From assembly GCF_000189635.1 (NCBI RefSeq), contig NW_002476061.1:1-57503 (forward strand): a stretch of 57,503 nt of DNA, in the 5' to 3' direction. The translations under genes were made by a program, and so were the position numbers. Shown here piece after piece: positions 1-10,795 of the stretch. The DNA comes from Tetrahymena thermophila SB210 (lineage: Eukaryota > Ciliophora > Oligohymenophorea > Hymenostomatida > Tetrahymenidae). Positions within the stretch are counted from its first letter, which is position 1; the number at the start of each line of letters is the position of its first letter. The notes under the pieces were generated by a model that saw nothing but the letters and a program-made list of their open reading frames with translations, had not been told where the DNA came from and did no database searches.

Positions 1-424
1 ATAATTAATTAATTTTCTGTTAATATCTATCTACATTATTAAATAATAAACTTTATATGAAAAAAAACATTACTTATTTTAGGTATATTTTTTTATACTG
101 GGTATTACAGGATAGTAAATTTTTAAGTAAGTTTACACAAATTAAGCTAATAAAAGTTAAATAAATAAATTTATTTATTTATTGGTTGTGTTTTTAATAG
201 GTGATGCTATTTATCTAATTTGGTTTACATAGATAGTTTTATAGAAATAAATTTAAATTTAAATAAGAAGTTAATAAAAAAATATTCCTAATTTATTAAA
301 CAAAAAATACATTTATTTATTTATTTATTTATTTGTAAATACCAGTTTGTTTTTATTTTGTATTTTACTATTTATTTTTAAAAAATAAATATATTATTTT
401 TATTAAATTAAATTAATTAATCAT
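1..424. other. AT-rich spacer left of the LRR array, no gene seen
   Basis: Low-complexity A/T sequence with ATTT/AAAT runs. It lies downstream of the 3' end of the first minus-strand LRR unit (stop at 425-427). I see no LRR exon core, no splice-bounded open exon and no RNA gene. It could be 3' flank of unit A1 or part of the 5' region of a further LRR unit outside the window. Confidence 0.5.
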
Positions 425-3160
425 TCATAAACATTCTTTATAAGCAACTAATCTCTTAAATTTCCAAACTTTTTGTCTAATTAAATATTTCTGTTCCTAG
501 AGAATATCATTTGTACTTTTTATTATAAAAGTTATTAAATAATTTTAAATAAAAAAAATAAGCAGATGCTAAAGAAATAAATAAATAAAAATAAGTAAGT
601 ATGTAAGTAAATTTGAATATATCTGAATTATAATTCTATCAAAAATAATTAAATTTTCAATCATATTTGTTTTTTTCTTAATCAAAATTTATTTAATTTA
701 GTAAAATGAATAAAAAATAAATAAATTTTTTACTGTAGTCTTAGCTTCAACTTTTATAACTTAATGCACTTAGACAAACCAAAACATAATTTTTAAGCTC
801 CTTCAATACCAATATTATTATAGCTTTTTAAGTATTTAGATAAAAAAAATGAGATTTTAAATTAAAGTTAAAATATTAATAAAAATCCTTTAAATATTTT
901 GATGAGAAATAAAGAAAATTAAATAAATTGATTACCAAATTATTTTTAAAAATGCTAGTAATAATTAAATAATTAAATAAATAAATTATAGGAAACAATT
1001 ATCTAAATAAATAAATATAATTTAATGAGATTTAATAATTTACGAAAGGTATAGATTCAGCTGAAATAGATTGGTGCACTTTGCCAAAGAGTTACCTAAA
1101 ATCTATGCATCATCTGAATTAAGATTGTTTTCACTTTTAAATATATTTATTCCAATATAAAAATAAAAAATTTTAAAAAGAAAAATTTAATTGTTAATTG
1201 TTGATTTAATATAAAAAATTAAATATATTTAAAATATAATTTTTAATAATAAATAGAGAGAGAGATAAATAAATAATAAATTTTTACTTTAAATTCAGCT
1301 TTAAAATTTTTAGTTTGGATAATTTTTCTAATGTCAGACCTAAATATTATGCATCATCCTACTCATTAAATTAATTCTACCTATTAAAATATTTAAGATT
1401 AATTTTTTAATTATTATTAATTATTTATTTATTTATTTTAAATGTTTTTTATTTATTCATATATCAAAATACTTTTACTTTTTTTTCTTTTTGTTAAATA
1501 AATAATTAATTAAATATGTAAATGCATATGCAAATTAAGCTTTTTGCTTTTTTGTATATTTAAAAATATATGTAAAATAGATAAGGATTTTTACCAAAAA
1601 TCAAGTTTTAATTTATATAGAGTAGGATAGTTTGATAATGTAGACATTAAGCCACAAATCCCTTTACCGTTTATTTAATTTCTCCTATTTAGAATAAATT
1701 TATTATTCAAAAAATAAATAAAAATATTTTAAAGAATTAGCTTAAATATATATAGCTTATTAATCAACTCAACTTAAAAAATATAAATAAACAATAAAGT
1801 TTTATTACTAAAGAAAGAGGGTTAAAGATAAAAGATTAGGGATTTTACTCAAAACAACACCCACATTCTCAACATCTTGATTACTTACTTTAATTTCACT
1901 TTTTGTGTATTTTGAATAAATTATTATTTATGTTATATAAAAGAAATGAAATATTTAAATTAGTTTATGTTAAATAAAATAAAAAATAAATTAACAAAAT
2001 TAATTTAAAGAGTTTTTAAAAATGTTTATTTGTTTTTCTCATAAAAATTTAAGAAAGAAAAATTAAAACTTATCAAATACCACAACGTTAGATACAAAGA
2101 TTAGAGTTTTACACATTAAGATATAGAATTGCATAAACCAAGAATAACCTGAGCATCAATTTAAGTCTCACTTTTAAGTTATTTCAAATAAAATTTCATT
2201 TAATTAAGTAATAATTATAAATAAATCTTATTAATATTAATTATTAAATAAAATATATTATTTATTTTATTTATTAATGTATTCATTTAAGAATAATCAA
2301 TCAATTCAAATTTATTTTTACCTAAGATTGATTTCTAAATTTGAGAGCTCATTGCAATTTATTAAAGCAGAGCCTAAAATTGTTGCACTCTATGCATTAA
2401 TTTTACTTTAACTTTAATCATAGATAAAATTTATAAAATTAATAGAAAATAAATGATTAATTAAAAAGAATTAAGAAAATTTTTCTAGTTTCAATTTACA
2501 AAAAATATTTAAATAAATAAATAATGTAAAAAAGAAATCTTTTTACTACAATATAATTTCCAAAGAAGAAAGTTTAGTGCATTTTTCTAAAGCTTAGGCT
2601 AAACTTATTAAGCCTTGTGAATCTATTTTATTTTAGCTTTTTTATAAACAAACAAAGAAACAATCATTTTTTTAATAAAATGTAAAAGAAAAAAAAGCTA
2701 AATATTTATTTTTTGAAAGAAAAGTATTAATTAATAAGTGAAAATTATGATTTAAATTATTTTTACCTAAAATCAATTACAAGTATCTAGTGAGAACCTA
2801 AAGAAGAGTTTATAAACTATTTTATTTAAAAAATAAATTTCAAATATTTAGAATTGTATAATAATTATTAAATACATCTTCAAGATTTATAAAAGAGCTT
2901 TTTTATAAATCCATTTTTATTTGTTGAGATTTTATCTAATTATTTGTTAAATAAATTATGGAAATAATGATTCTTAAAATTGAGGTTCAAAAATAAATTA
3001 AGAAGTTTTTATTGCAGTTTAATAAATCAGAGCCAAATCTCTTAGCTACTTAAATATCCTTTTTAATTTTAAATATCATTTTTATTTTGAAATACAAATT
3101 TTTATTAACTTACATCAAAAAAAACCATCCATCCATACATATATAATAAATGTACAAAAA
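425..3160 (-). CDS. Leucine-rich repeat protein, unit A1 (about 11 exons, one repeat each)
   Basis: Minus-strand gene of short exons, each one LRR. Exon cores lie near 2995-3060, 2765-2820, 2525-2615, 2315-2395, 2070-2160, 1795-1860, 1592-1670, 1287-1375, 1044-1130, 728-810 and the last at 425-505. Clear repeats read LGSALINCNELSNLEINL (about 2320) and SLAQALEKCTKLSSLEII (about 2560), matching the L-x-x-A-L-x-x-C-x-x-L-x-x-L-x-L pattern of ribonuclease-inhibitor-type LRRs. All checked exons end in phase 2 at GTAAAA, GTATTT or GTAATA. The last exon reads KVWKFKRLVAYKECL then TGA. A possible start is an ATG near 3135 (MVFFD then GTAAGT), weakly supported. LRR domains bind proteins; no ligand or catalytic domain is visible. 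The model rests on intact frames, not transcripts. Confidence 0.6.
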
Positions 3161-3162
3161 GT

Positions 3163-3359
3163 TTAAATAAAATTAAAAGTATATGGATGATACCGTATGA
3201 TATTATCAAAACCACAAACACATTATTAACATATTGATATATTCATAAAAATGCTATATTTATTTATAAATACCAGATTTTATTTTGTAAGTTTTATGAT
3301 TTACTTTTAAACATTTACAATAAATATTAATAATTATTTTAATTAAATTAATTAATCGT
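3163..3359. other. Spacer between LRR units A1 and A2
   Basis: AT-rich DNA between the putative 5' end of A1 and the stop codon of A2. It contains a segment (about 3255-3340, TTTATAAATACCAG followed by TTTTGTAAG) that recurs at about 330, 6165 and 7855 next to every A-unit 3' end, so it belongs to the tandemly duplicated unit. No other feature seen. Confidence 0.5.
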
Positions 3360-6135
3360 TCATAAAAATAATTTAAAAGCAATTAATCTCTTAAATTTCA
3401 AAACTTTTTGGTTTATTAAATATCTCTTTTCCTTGAAAGAATCATTTTAACTTTTTATTATTAAAATTAAATTAAAAAGAATTTTTAATCAAAAAAATAG
3501 CAGACGTTAAAAAAATAAATAAATAAAATAAGTAAATAAATAAATAAATGAATATGTTTGAAGTATAATTCAATAAAAAAAGTTTTCAATCATATATCAA
3601 AATCTTTGTTTTATTCTTTAAAAAATTTATTTAATTTTGTAAAGTGAATAAAGAATAAAAAAATTTTTACATTATTAGCTTCAACTCTTATAATTTAATG
3701 CAATTAGACAGACCAACACATAATTTTAAAGCTCCTTCAATCCCAATTTTATTAAAGCTTTTTAAGTATTTAGAAAAAAATTAAAGTTGAAATATTCAAA
3801 AATCGCTTTAAAACATAGAAATAATAAAAATTAAAGAAATTGATTATCAAATGATTTATCAAAAATGTATGCGAGTAATTATTGAATAATCAATCATAAA
3901 AAATTATCTAAATAAATAAATAACTATAATTTGAAGACATTTTATTTATATTTTACGATAGCTCTAGATTCAGCTGAAATAGATTGGAGCACTTTGCCAA
4001 AGCATTACCTAAATTCTATGCACCATCTTAATCAATATTGTTTTCACTATCAAATATATTTATTTCAATATTAAAATAAAATAATTAAAAAGAAAAATTT
4101 AATTTTTAATTTATAAATTAAATATTCGAGAAATAAAATAACTAGAGATTAAATTTTTAAATATATTTTTAACATTTAATTTTTAACAATAAATACAAAG
4201 AGATAGATGAATAGTTTTTACTTTAAATTCAGCTCTAAAATTTTTAGTTTGGATAATTTTTCTAATGCCTAACCTAACTATTGTGAGCCCTAATCATTAA
4301 ATTAATTCTCCCTATTGAAATATTTAAGATTAATTTTTTATTTATTTTGAAAAAAAGACTTTTATTTATTTATGGGAGAAAAAAATGATAGAAATTAAAA
4401 TTAAAAGCTAAATATTTGCAAATAATAAAAAAAAATAAAAATATTTTGATATAATAAAAATAAAAACATTTATAAATAATAAATTAATAAATAAGCAATT
4501 AATTAATATATTAAATAAGTAAATATATATGCTAAAGAAGCTTTTTGGCTTTTGATAAATTTAAAAATAAATGTAAAATAAAAAAGTTTTTTTACCAAAA
4601 ATCAAGTTTTAATTTTGATAGAGTTGGACAGTTTGCTAATGCAGACATTAAGCCAGAAACCCCTTAACCATTTATTTCATTTCCCCTAATTAGAATTGAT
4701 GAATTATTAAAAAATTAATGTAATATCTTAAAGATTTGAATTAAATATAGGTTAATAATCAGCTAAGCTTATAAAATATAAAATTACTAAAGGTAGAGGG
4801 TTAAAGCTAAAAGATTAGGGAATTTACTCAAAGCAAAACCCAAATTCTCAACATCTTCATTACTTATTTTAATTTAACTTTTTGTGTATTTTTAATGAAT
4901 TTCGATTAAAATAAAAATTAAATTAGTTTATGTTTGTTTTTCAAGTTAAAAAAAAAAATTATTAATAAATTATCACAAATTAATTTAAAGATTTTTAAAA
5001 AAATTTGTTTGTTTTTCTCATAAAAATTTAAGAAAAAAAAATTAAATTATATCAAATACCACAGCATTAGATCAAAATATTAGAGTTTTGTACATTGAGA
5101 TAAAGAATTGCATAAACCAAGAATAATCTGACCATCAATTTAAGTGTCACTTTTAAGTTATTTCAAATACATACATTTTCATTCAATAAAGTAATGATTT
5201 TAAATAAATCTTATTGATATTGTTTATTTTATTAATGTATTCATTTAAGAATAATCAATTAATTTAATTTATTTTTACTTGAGATTGATGTCTAAATTTG
5301 AGAGCTCATTGCAATTAGTTAAAGCAGAGCCTAAAATTGTTGCACTCTATGCATTAATTTTACTTTAGCTTTCATCATAGATTAAAATAATTAAATTAAT
5401 AGAAAAATGCAATAATGGTCAATATAGAAAGAATTAAGAAATTTTTTCTAGTTTCAATTTTTACAAAATGCTAAATTAAATAAATAGTAAAAAAAAAGTC
5501 TTATTACTACAATATAATTTTCAAAGAAGAAAGTTTAGTGCATTTTTCTAAAGCTTAGGCTAAACTTATTAAGCCTTGTGAAACTATTTAATTTAAGCTT
5601 TTTTATAAACAATATTTTTTTAAATAAAACATATAAAAAGCTAAATATTTATTTTTTTTTAAAGAAAAACATTAATAAGTAAAAATTATCATTTAAGTTA
5701 TATTTTTATTGTAAAAGGAAATTTTTTCAATTAAAAAGTGAATGGATATTATTTTTACCTAAAATCAATTTCAAGTTTGGAGTGAGTACATAAAGAAGAG
5801 TTTATAAACTATTTTATTTAAAAAATAAATTTTAAATATCTAGAATTACTTTATAATTATGAATTACTCTTCAAGATTTATAAAATGACTTTTTTATAAA
5901 TTCATTTTTATTTTATTTAGATTTTATCTAATTATTTATTTAAAAAAAATTATGAAAATAATAATTCTTAAAATTGAGGTTCAAAAATAAGAAGTAAGTT
6001 ATTCCAGTTTAATAAATCAGAAGCAAATCTCTTAGCTGCCTAAATATCTATTTTAATATAGATTTTTATTTTAAATATCATCTTTATTTTGAAATACAAA
6101 TTTTTATTAGCTTGCATTCAAAAAAATCGATACGT
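3360..6135 (-). CDS. Leucine-rich repeat protein, unit A2
   Basis: Paralog of A1 in the same order and spacing. Exon cores near 5985-6050, 5755-5815, 5505-5580, 5278-5355, 5055-5140, 4797-4860, 4594-4665, 4215-4300, 3960-4035, 3668-3750 and the final exon at 3360-3425. Readable repeats include LGNALAKCSNLFQLNLEL (about 3990) and GALKLCVGLSNCIKLQEL (about 3700); all end in phase 2. The last exon gives KVLKFKRLIAFKLFL then TGA at 3360-3362. The putative start seen in A1 and near 21650 is changed here: the ATG position reads ATCGAT and the donor GTAAG reads GCAAG (about 6125-6135), so the 5' end is uncertain and the copy may not be expressed as in its relatives. Repeat frames are otherwise open, which argues against old decay. 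Confidence 0.58.
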
Positions 6136-6254
6136 ATATTATTAATTCCATTACATTTATTTATTTATAAATACCAGTTTTTATTTTGTCAGTTTAGTAT
6201 TTACTTTAAAAATAAAAAAATATTTACAATAAATATTAATATTTTAATAAAATT

Positions 6255-6515
6255 TAATTAATCGTTAATAAAAACACTTTAAAAGCGATTAATCTCTTAA
6301 ATTTGAAAACTTTTCGTTTTATTTAATTCCTCTATTCCTTGAGGATATGACTTGTACTTTTTTAAATTAAATTTAAGAAAATTTTTAATAATAAAAATAA
6401 TCAGATGCTAAATAAATAAATAAAAATAAGTAAGTAAGTAAATTAATAAATAAATAAATGAATGAATATATCTGAATTATAATTCTATAAAATAAATTTT
6501 CAATCAAAAATCAAA
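6255..6515 (-). pseudogene. LRR unit A3, 3' remnant only
   Basis: This stretch matches the 3' end of the A units: the C-terminal exon is recognisable (KVFKFKRLIAFKVFL) but the TGA stop of the other copies is TTA here. Similarity to A1/A2 ends near 6515, just before the Tc1/mariner-like sequence, and no further A3 exon follows. The next copy of the same 3' region starts near 7850. A3 therefore lost its other exons, probably by deletion associated with the insertion. Seen directly: similarity, missing stop, missing exons. Inferred: the order of events. Confidence 0.7.
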
Positions 6516-6539
6516 GTTTTTTTCTTATTACATTAATAT

Positions 6540-7560
6540 TTAAAATTATAGTGTATAGTCTTGAAAAAGGCAGTACTCTAGGGTACTATATATATATAAT
6601 AATCAAAATGATATTTAGTCGCCTTTTTTCAAAATAACTTGAGATATTTTTTTTTTCAGTGATTCGTTTGGCCTTTTAATGACTAGTTTAATTTTATTGT
6701 TCTATAAAAAGGTATGATGGATTCACTCAAATAGCTTTTTAGTGTCAATCTTATCATCAATTTCATTTATTTCTTCCTTGAGATAAGACTATTTTCTCTC
6801 GATAAGGCTTAAATCAGCTACATTTTGGTACCCAGTCTAGTTTGATAATGTTAAATTGATTAAGATATTCCGAAGTATACTTTGAAGTGTTGCATGAAGC
6901 TAAATCTTCTTCTAATAATGTGTTCTCTTGAAATTATTGAATTAAGTCACAATAATTTTTAGAATTCAGAATTTGGTTGGATATTTTTCCTTTTAATAGC
7001 ATTGAGATTGTAAAATATCAGAGTGATGAACTTACCATACATACTTTTTGCCAATTAATCCCTTTTTTAGTATGATTTCATCTGAAAACAAAACTCTTCT
7101 CCACTTTTAAGACCATCTTACCTTTTCTTTAGCAAATTTAAGTCTTAGTTACTTTTACCCTTCAGTCATTAACAAAACTTTTGGTATCCTATCAGTATTT
7201 AATCCACTAGACTGAATCAAATTTCTAATCTTTCCAACTCCCATTTCATTTGGATTGATGATTTTATCTTTTTAACATCTACTCTTTGAAAGATGAAGAT
7301 TATCTTTAAATCCTTTCATAATCATTTCTTTATCTTCTGTCCAAAATTTATTTTATCACCCACATTTTGAATATTCTGCTTTCTTTTTATTGATATTCTG
7401 CCATTCTTTTAAAATTTTTACTTCTGTTTATTCGCTACATGCATAAGAATCTCTACATTTCTTTTAATCTGTTTTAATACTTTTAAACATTTTTCATTGT
7501 TTAGTTTTAATATAAAACAAGCAATAATTGCTTTTATTGTAAAAGGAGAGGTAGGTTTCG
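6540..7560 (-). mobile_element. Degenerate Tc1/mariner-family transposon remnant
   Basis: About 1 kb that differs from its LRR surroundings and carries transposase pieces on the minus strand (see transposase entry). The left side holds a local inverted repeat (TTGAAAAAGGC near 6562 against GCCTTTTTTCAA near 6622) and an imperfect palindrome AGTACTCTAGGGTACT. I could not match a clean terminal inverted repeat on the right side near 7540-7560, so the ends are approximate. Glutamine positions are encoded by TAA/TAG, meaning the element was adapted to the ciliate code rather than recently acquired from a standard-code host. Confidence 0.75.
6723..7500 (-). pseudogene. Tc1/mariner-type DDE transposase, frameshifted
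   Basis: Three pieces in shifted frames read N- to C-terminally. The first (about 7500-7365) is a Lys-rich N-terminal piece including EVKILKEWQNINKKKAEYSK, ending at a TGA. The second (about 7350-6966) is open for roughly 128 codons and contains GVGKIRNLIQSSGLNTDRIP, RLKFAKEKVRWSQKWRRV and LFSDE, the first catalytic Asp region of Tc1 transposases. The third (about 6950-6723) contains EEDLASCNTSKYTSEYL, corresponding to the QDNAPCHTS block with the second Asp, then LDW and ADLSLIE, corresponding to SPDLNPIE with the third acidic residue, ending LFE-TGA. The frame changes and the lost His/Asn/Pro residues make it inactive. Family assignment is strong; exact subfamily unknown. Confidence 0.82.
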
Positions 7561-7966
7561 GTATTAGTAAGAGAGTTAACTAACTTTTTATATTTTATTA
7601 TTTTAGAAAAATATCTGCTTTTTTACTATAATTTATTTATTTATTTATTTTTGTAATTCATTTACTATTAAATTTTAAATTTTAATCAATCGATATATCT
7701 AGAGACATTTTTAATAAACTCTATTCATATTAAGATAATTTAAACAACGTATATTTTAATAAAGTATATTTCAAATTCAAATGGTAGCTGGTTATCAAAA
7801 CTATAATTTAAATTAAACATTTTTGAACATTTATTAATTCCAATAAATTTATTTATTTATTTATAAATACCAGATTTTATTTTGTAAGTTTACGATTTAC
7901 TTTTTAAAAATAAAAAAGCATTTACAATAAATATTAATAATTATTTTAATTAAATTAATTAATTGT
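7561..7966. other. Spacer between transposon remnant and LRR unit A4
   Basis: AT-rich, with an (ATTT)n run near 7630. Unit-specific flanking sequence resumes at about 7850 (TTTATAAATACCAG). The 7600-7840 part matches neither the A units nor the transposase that I can see and may be displaced filler from the A3 deletion. No gene supported. Confidence 0.45.
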
Positions 7967-10665
7967 TCATAAAAACAATTAATAAGCAATTAATCTCTTA
8001 AATTTCAAAACTTTTTGGTTTATTAATTATCTCTATTGCTTGAGAAAATCATTTGAACTTTTTGTAAAAAAATTTAATTAAAAAAGTAAGCAGATTTTAA
8101 AGAAATAAATAAATAACTAAATGAATATATTTGATGTACAATTCAATAAAAAAAGTTTTCAATCATATATCAAAATCTTTGTTTTTTTCTTGATAAAAAA
8201 TTATTTAATTTTGTAAAATGAATTAAATATAAAAAAAATTTTACATTCTTAGCTTCAAAATTTATAACTTAATGCAATTAGACAAACCAATACATAGTTT
8301 TTAAGCTCCTTCAATATCAATTTTATTAAAGCTTTTTAAATATTTAGAAAAAAACTTATAATTTTAAATTAAAGTTAAAATATTTAAAAATTGCTTTTAA
8401 ACTTAGGAATAATAAAAATTAAAGAAATTGATTATCAAATGATTTATCAAAAATGTATGTGAGTAATTATTAAATAATCAATCAGAAACAATTATCTAAA
8501 TAAATAAATTTAATTTGAAGAAATTTTATTTATATTTTACTATAGTTCTAGATTCAGCTAGAATAGATTGGAGCACTTTGCCAAAGCATTACCTAAATTC
8601 TATAAACCATCTTAATCAATATTGCTTTTACTATGAATATATTGTAATTCAATATTAAAATAAAATTATTAAAAACAAAAATTTAATGATTAATTTATTA
8701 ATTAATTTTTAGAGAAATAAAATAATTAGAGATTAAATTTTTAAATATATTTTTAACACTTAAATTTTAATAATAAAAAATAGTTTTTACTTTAAATTCA
8801 GCTCTAAAATTTTTAGTTTGGATAATTTTTGTAATGCCTAACCTAACTATTGTGTAACATAGTCATTAAATTAATTCCCCCTATTGAAATATTTGAGATT
8901 AATTTTTTAATTATTTTTGAAAAAAAGACATTTATTTATTTAAGGGAGAAAAAAATGATAGAAATTAAAATTAAAAGCTAAATATTTGCAAATAATAAAA
9001 AAATGTAAAAATATTATGATATAATTAAAATAAAAACATTTATAAATAATAAATAAATTAATTAATTAAATATGTAAATATATATGCAAAAGAAACTTTT
9101 TGGTTTTTATACATTTAAAAATATATGTAAAATAGATAAGGTTTTTACCAAAAATCAAGTTTTAATTTTGATAGAGTAGGACAGTTTGCTAATGCAGACA
9201 TTAAGCCAGAAACACCTTTCCAGTTTATTTAATTTCTCCTAATTAGTATTGATTAATTATTAAAAAAATAATTGTAGTATTTTAAAGAGTTGACTGAAAT
9301 ATAGGTTAATAATCAGCTCAGCTTATAAAAATATAAAATTACTAAAGGTAGAGGGTTAAAGTTATAAGATTAGGGAATTTACTCAAAGCAAAACCCAAAT
9401 TCTCAACATCTTCATTACTTATTTTAATTTCACTTTTTTTTTGTGTATTTTAATGATAATTTATAAAAAATAAAAAAAATAAAAATGTAAATTAGTTTAT
9501 GTTTTTCAAGTTAAAAAAATATAAAAACTATGAATGAATTATCATAAATATTTAGAGTTTTTAAAAATATTTATTTATCAAATACCACAGCATTAAATCC
9601 AAAGATTAGAGCTTTGCACATTAAGATAAAGAATGGCATAAACCAAAAATAACCTGACCATCAATTTAAGTATCACTTTTAAGTTATTTCAAATACATTT
9701 TCATTCAATAAAGTAATAATTTTAAATGAAAGATATTAATATTACTAGTTAGATAAAATATATTGTTTATTTTATTAATGAATTCATTCAATAATAATCA
9801 ATCAATTCAATTTATTTTTACTTGAGATTAATGTCTAAATTTGAGAGTTCATTGCAATTTATTAAAGCAGAGCCTAAAATTGCTGCACTCTATACATTAA
9901 TTTTACTTTAGCTTTAAATATATATTAAAATAATAAAATAAATTAGTAGAAAAATACATAAATGATAAATTTAGAAAGAATTAAGAAAGTTTTTCCAGTT
10001 CCAATATAAAAAGTGTTAAAATAAATAAATAATAAATAAAAACATTTTTTACTACAAAAAAATTTTCAATGAAGAAAGTTTAGTACATTTTTCTAAAGCT
10101 TAGGCTAAACTTATGAAGCCTTGCGAATCTATTTTATTTTAGCTTTTTTAAAAACAAATTTTTTTTAAATAAAACATAAAAAAAAGCTAAATATTTATTT
10201 TTTTATTAAAGAAAAACATTAATAAGTAAAAATTATCATTTAAGTTAATATTTTTATTGTAAATGCAAACTTTTTCAATTAAAAAGTGATTGATTATTAT
10301 TTTACCTAAAATTAATTTCAAGTTCGGAGTGAGTACATAAAGAAGAGTTTATAAACTATTTTATTTAAAAAATAAATTTTAAATATCTAGAACTACAAAA
10401 TAATTATGAAATACGTCTTCAAGATTCATAAAAGGTCTTTTTTATAAATTCATTTTTATTTTGTTGAGATTTTATCTAATTATTTATTTAAAAAAAATTA
10501 TGAAAATAATAACTCTTAAAATTGAGGTTCAAAAATAAGAAGTAAGTTTTTCCAGTTTACCAAATCTCTTAGCAAACATCCATTTTAATATAGATTTTTA
10601 TTTTAAATATCATCTTCATTTTGAAATACAAATTTTAATTAGCTTATATTCAAAAAAATCCATAC
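7967..10665 (-). pseudogene. Leucine-rich repeat unit A4, mostly open but 5' exon damaged
   Basis: Third full-length A-type copy. Exon cores near 10310-10365, 10050-10130, 9825-9895, 9580-9665, 9345-9410, 9148-9215, 8785-8865, 8540-8615, 8243-8325 and the C-terminal exon 7967-8030, which reads KVLKFKRLIAYQLFL then TGA. Repeats such as LGNALAKCSNLFQLNLEL (about 8570) are intact. The most 5' repeat (about 10530-10585) has an 11-base deletion relative to A1 and A2, which shifts its frame, and the candidate first donor near 10655 reads ATAAG instead of GTAAG. If that 5' exon is used in A1/A2, A4 is a pseudogene; if not, A4 could still be functional. I lean to pseudogene with low certainty. Confidence 0.5.
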
Positions 10666-10795
10666 ATATATAATTAATTCTATTACATTTATTTAAATAT
10701 CATTTTTATTTTGTAAGTTTACTATTAACTTTTTAAAAATAAAAAAATATTTGCAATCGATATTATTATTATTTTAATAAAATTTAATTTATGGT

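Noticed and set aside
1795..1865. TTAGGG-like telomeric motif (AGATTAGGG) recurring every ~3 kb
   Set aside because: It is the codon context of a conserved LRR exon (antisense of CCTAATCTT), not a telomere repeat; ciliate telomeres are CCCCAA-type.
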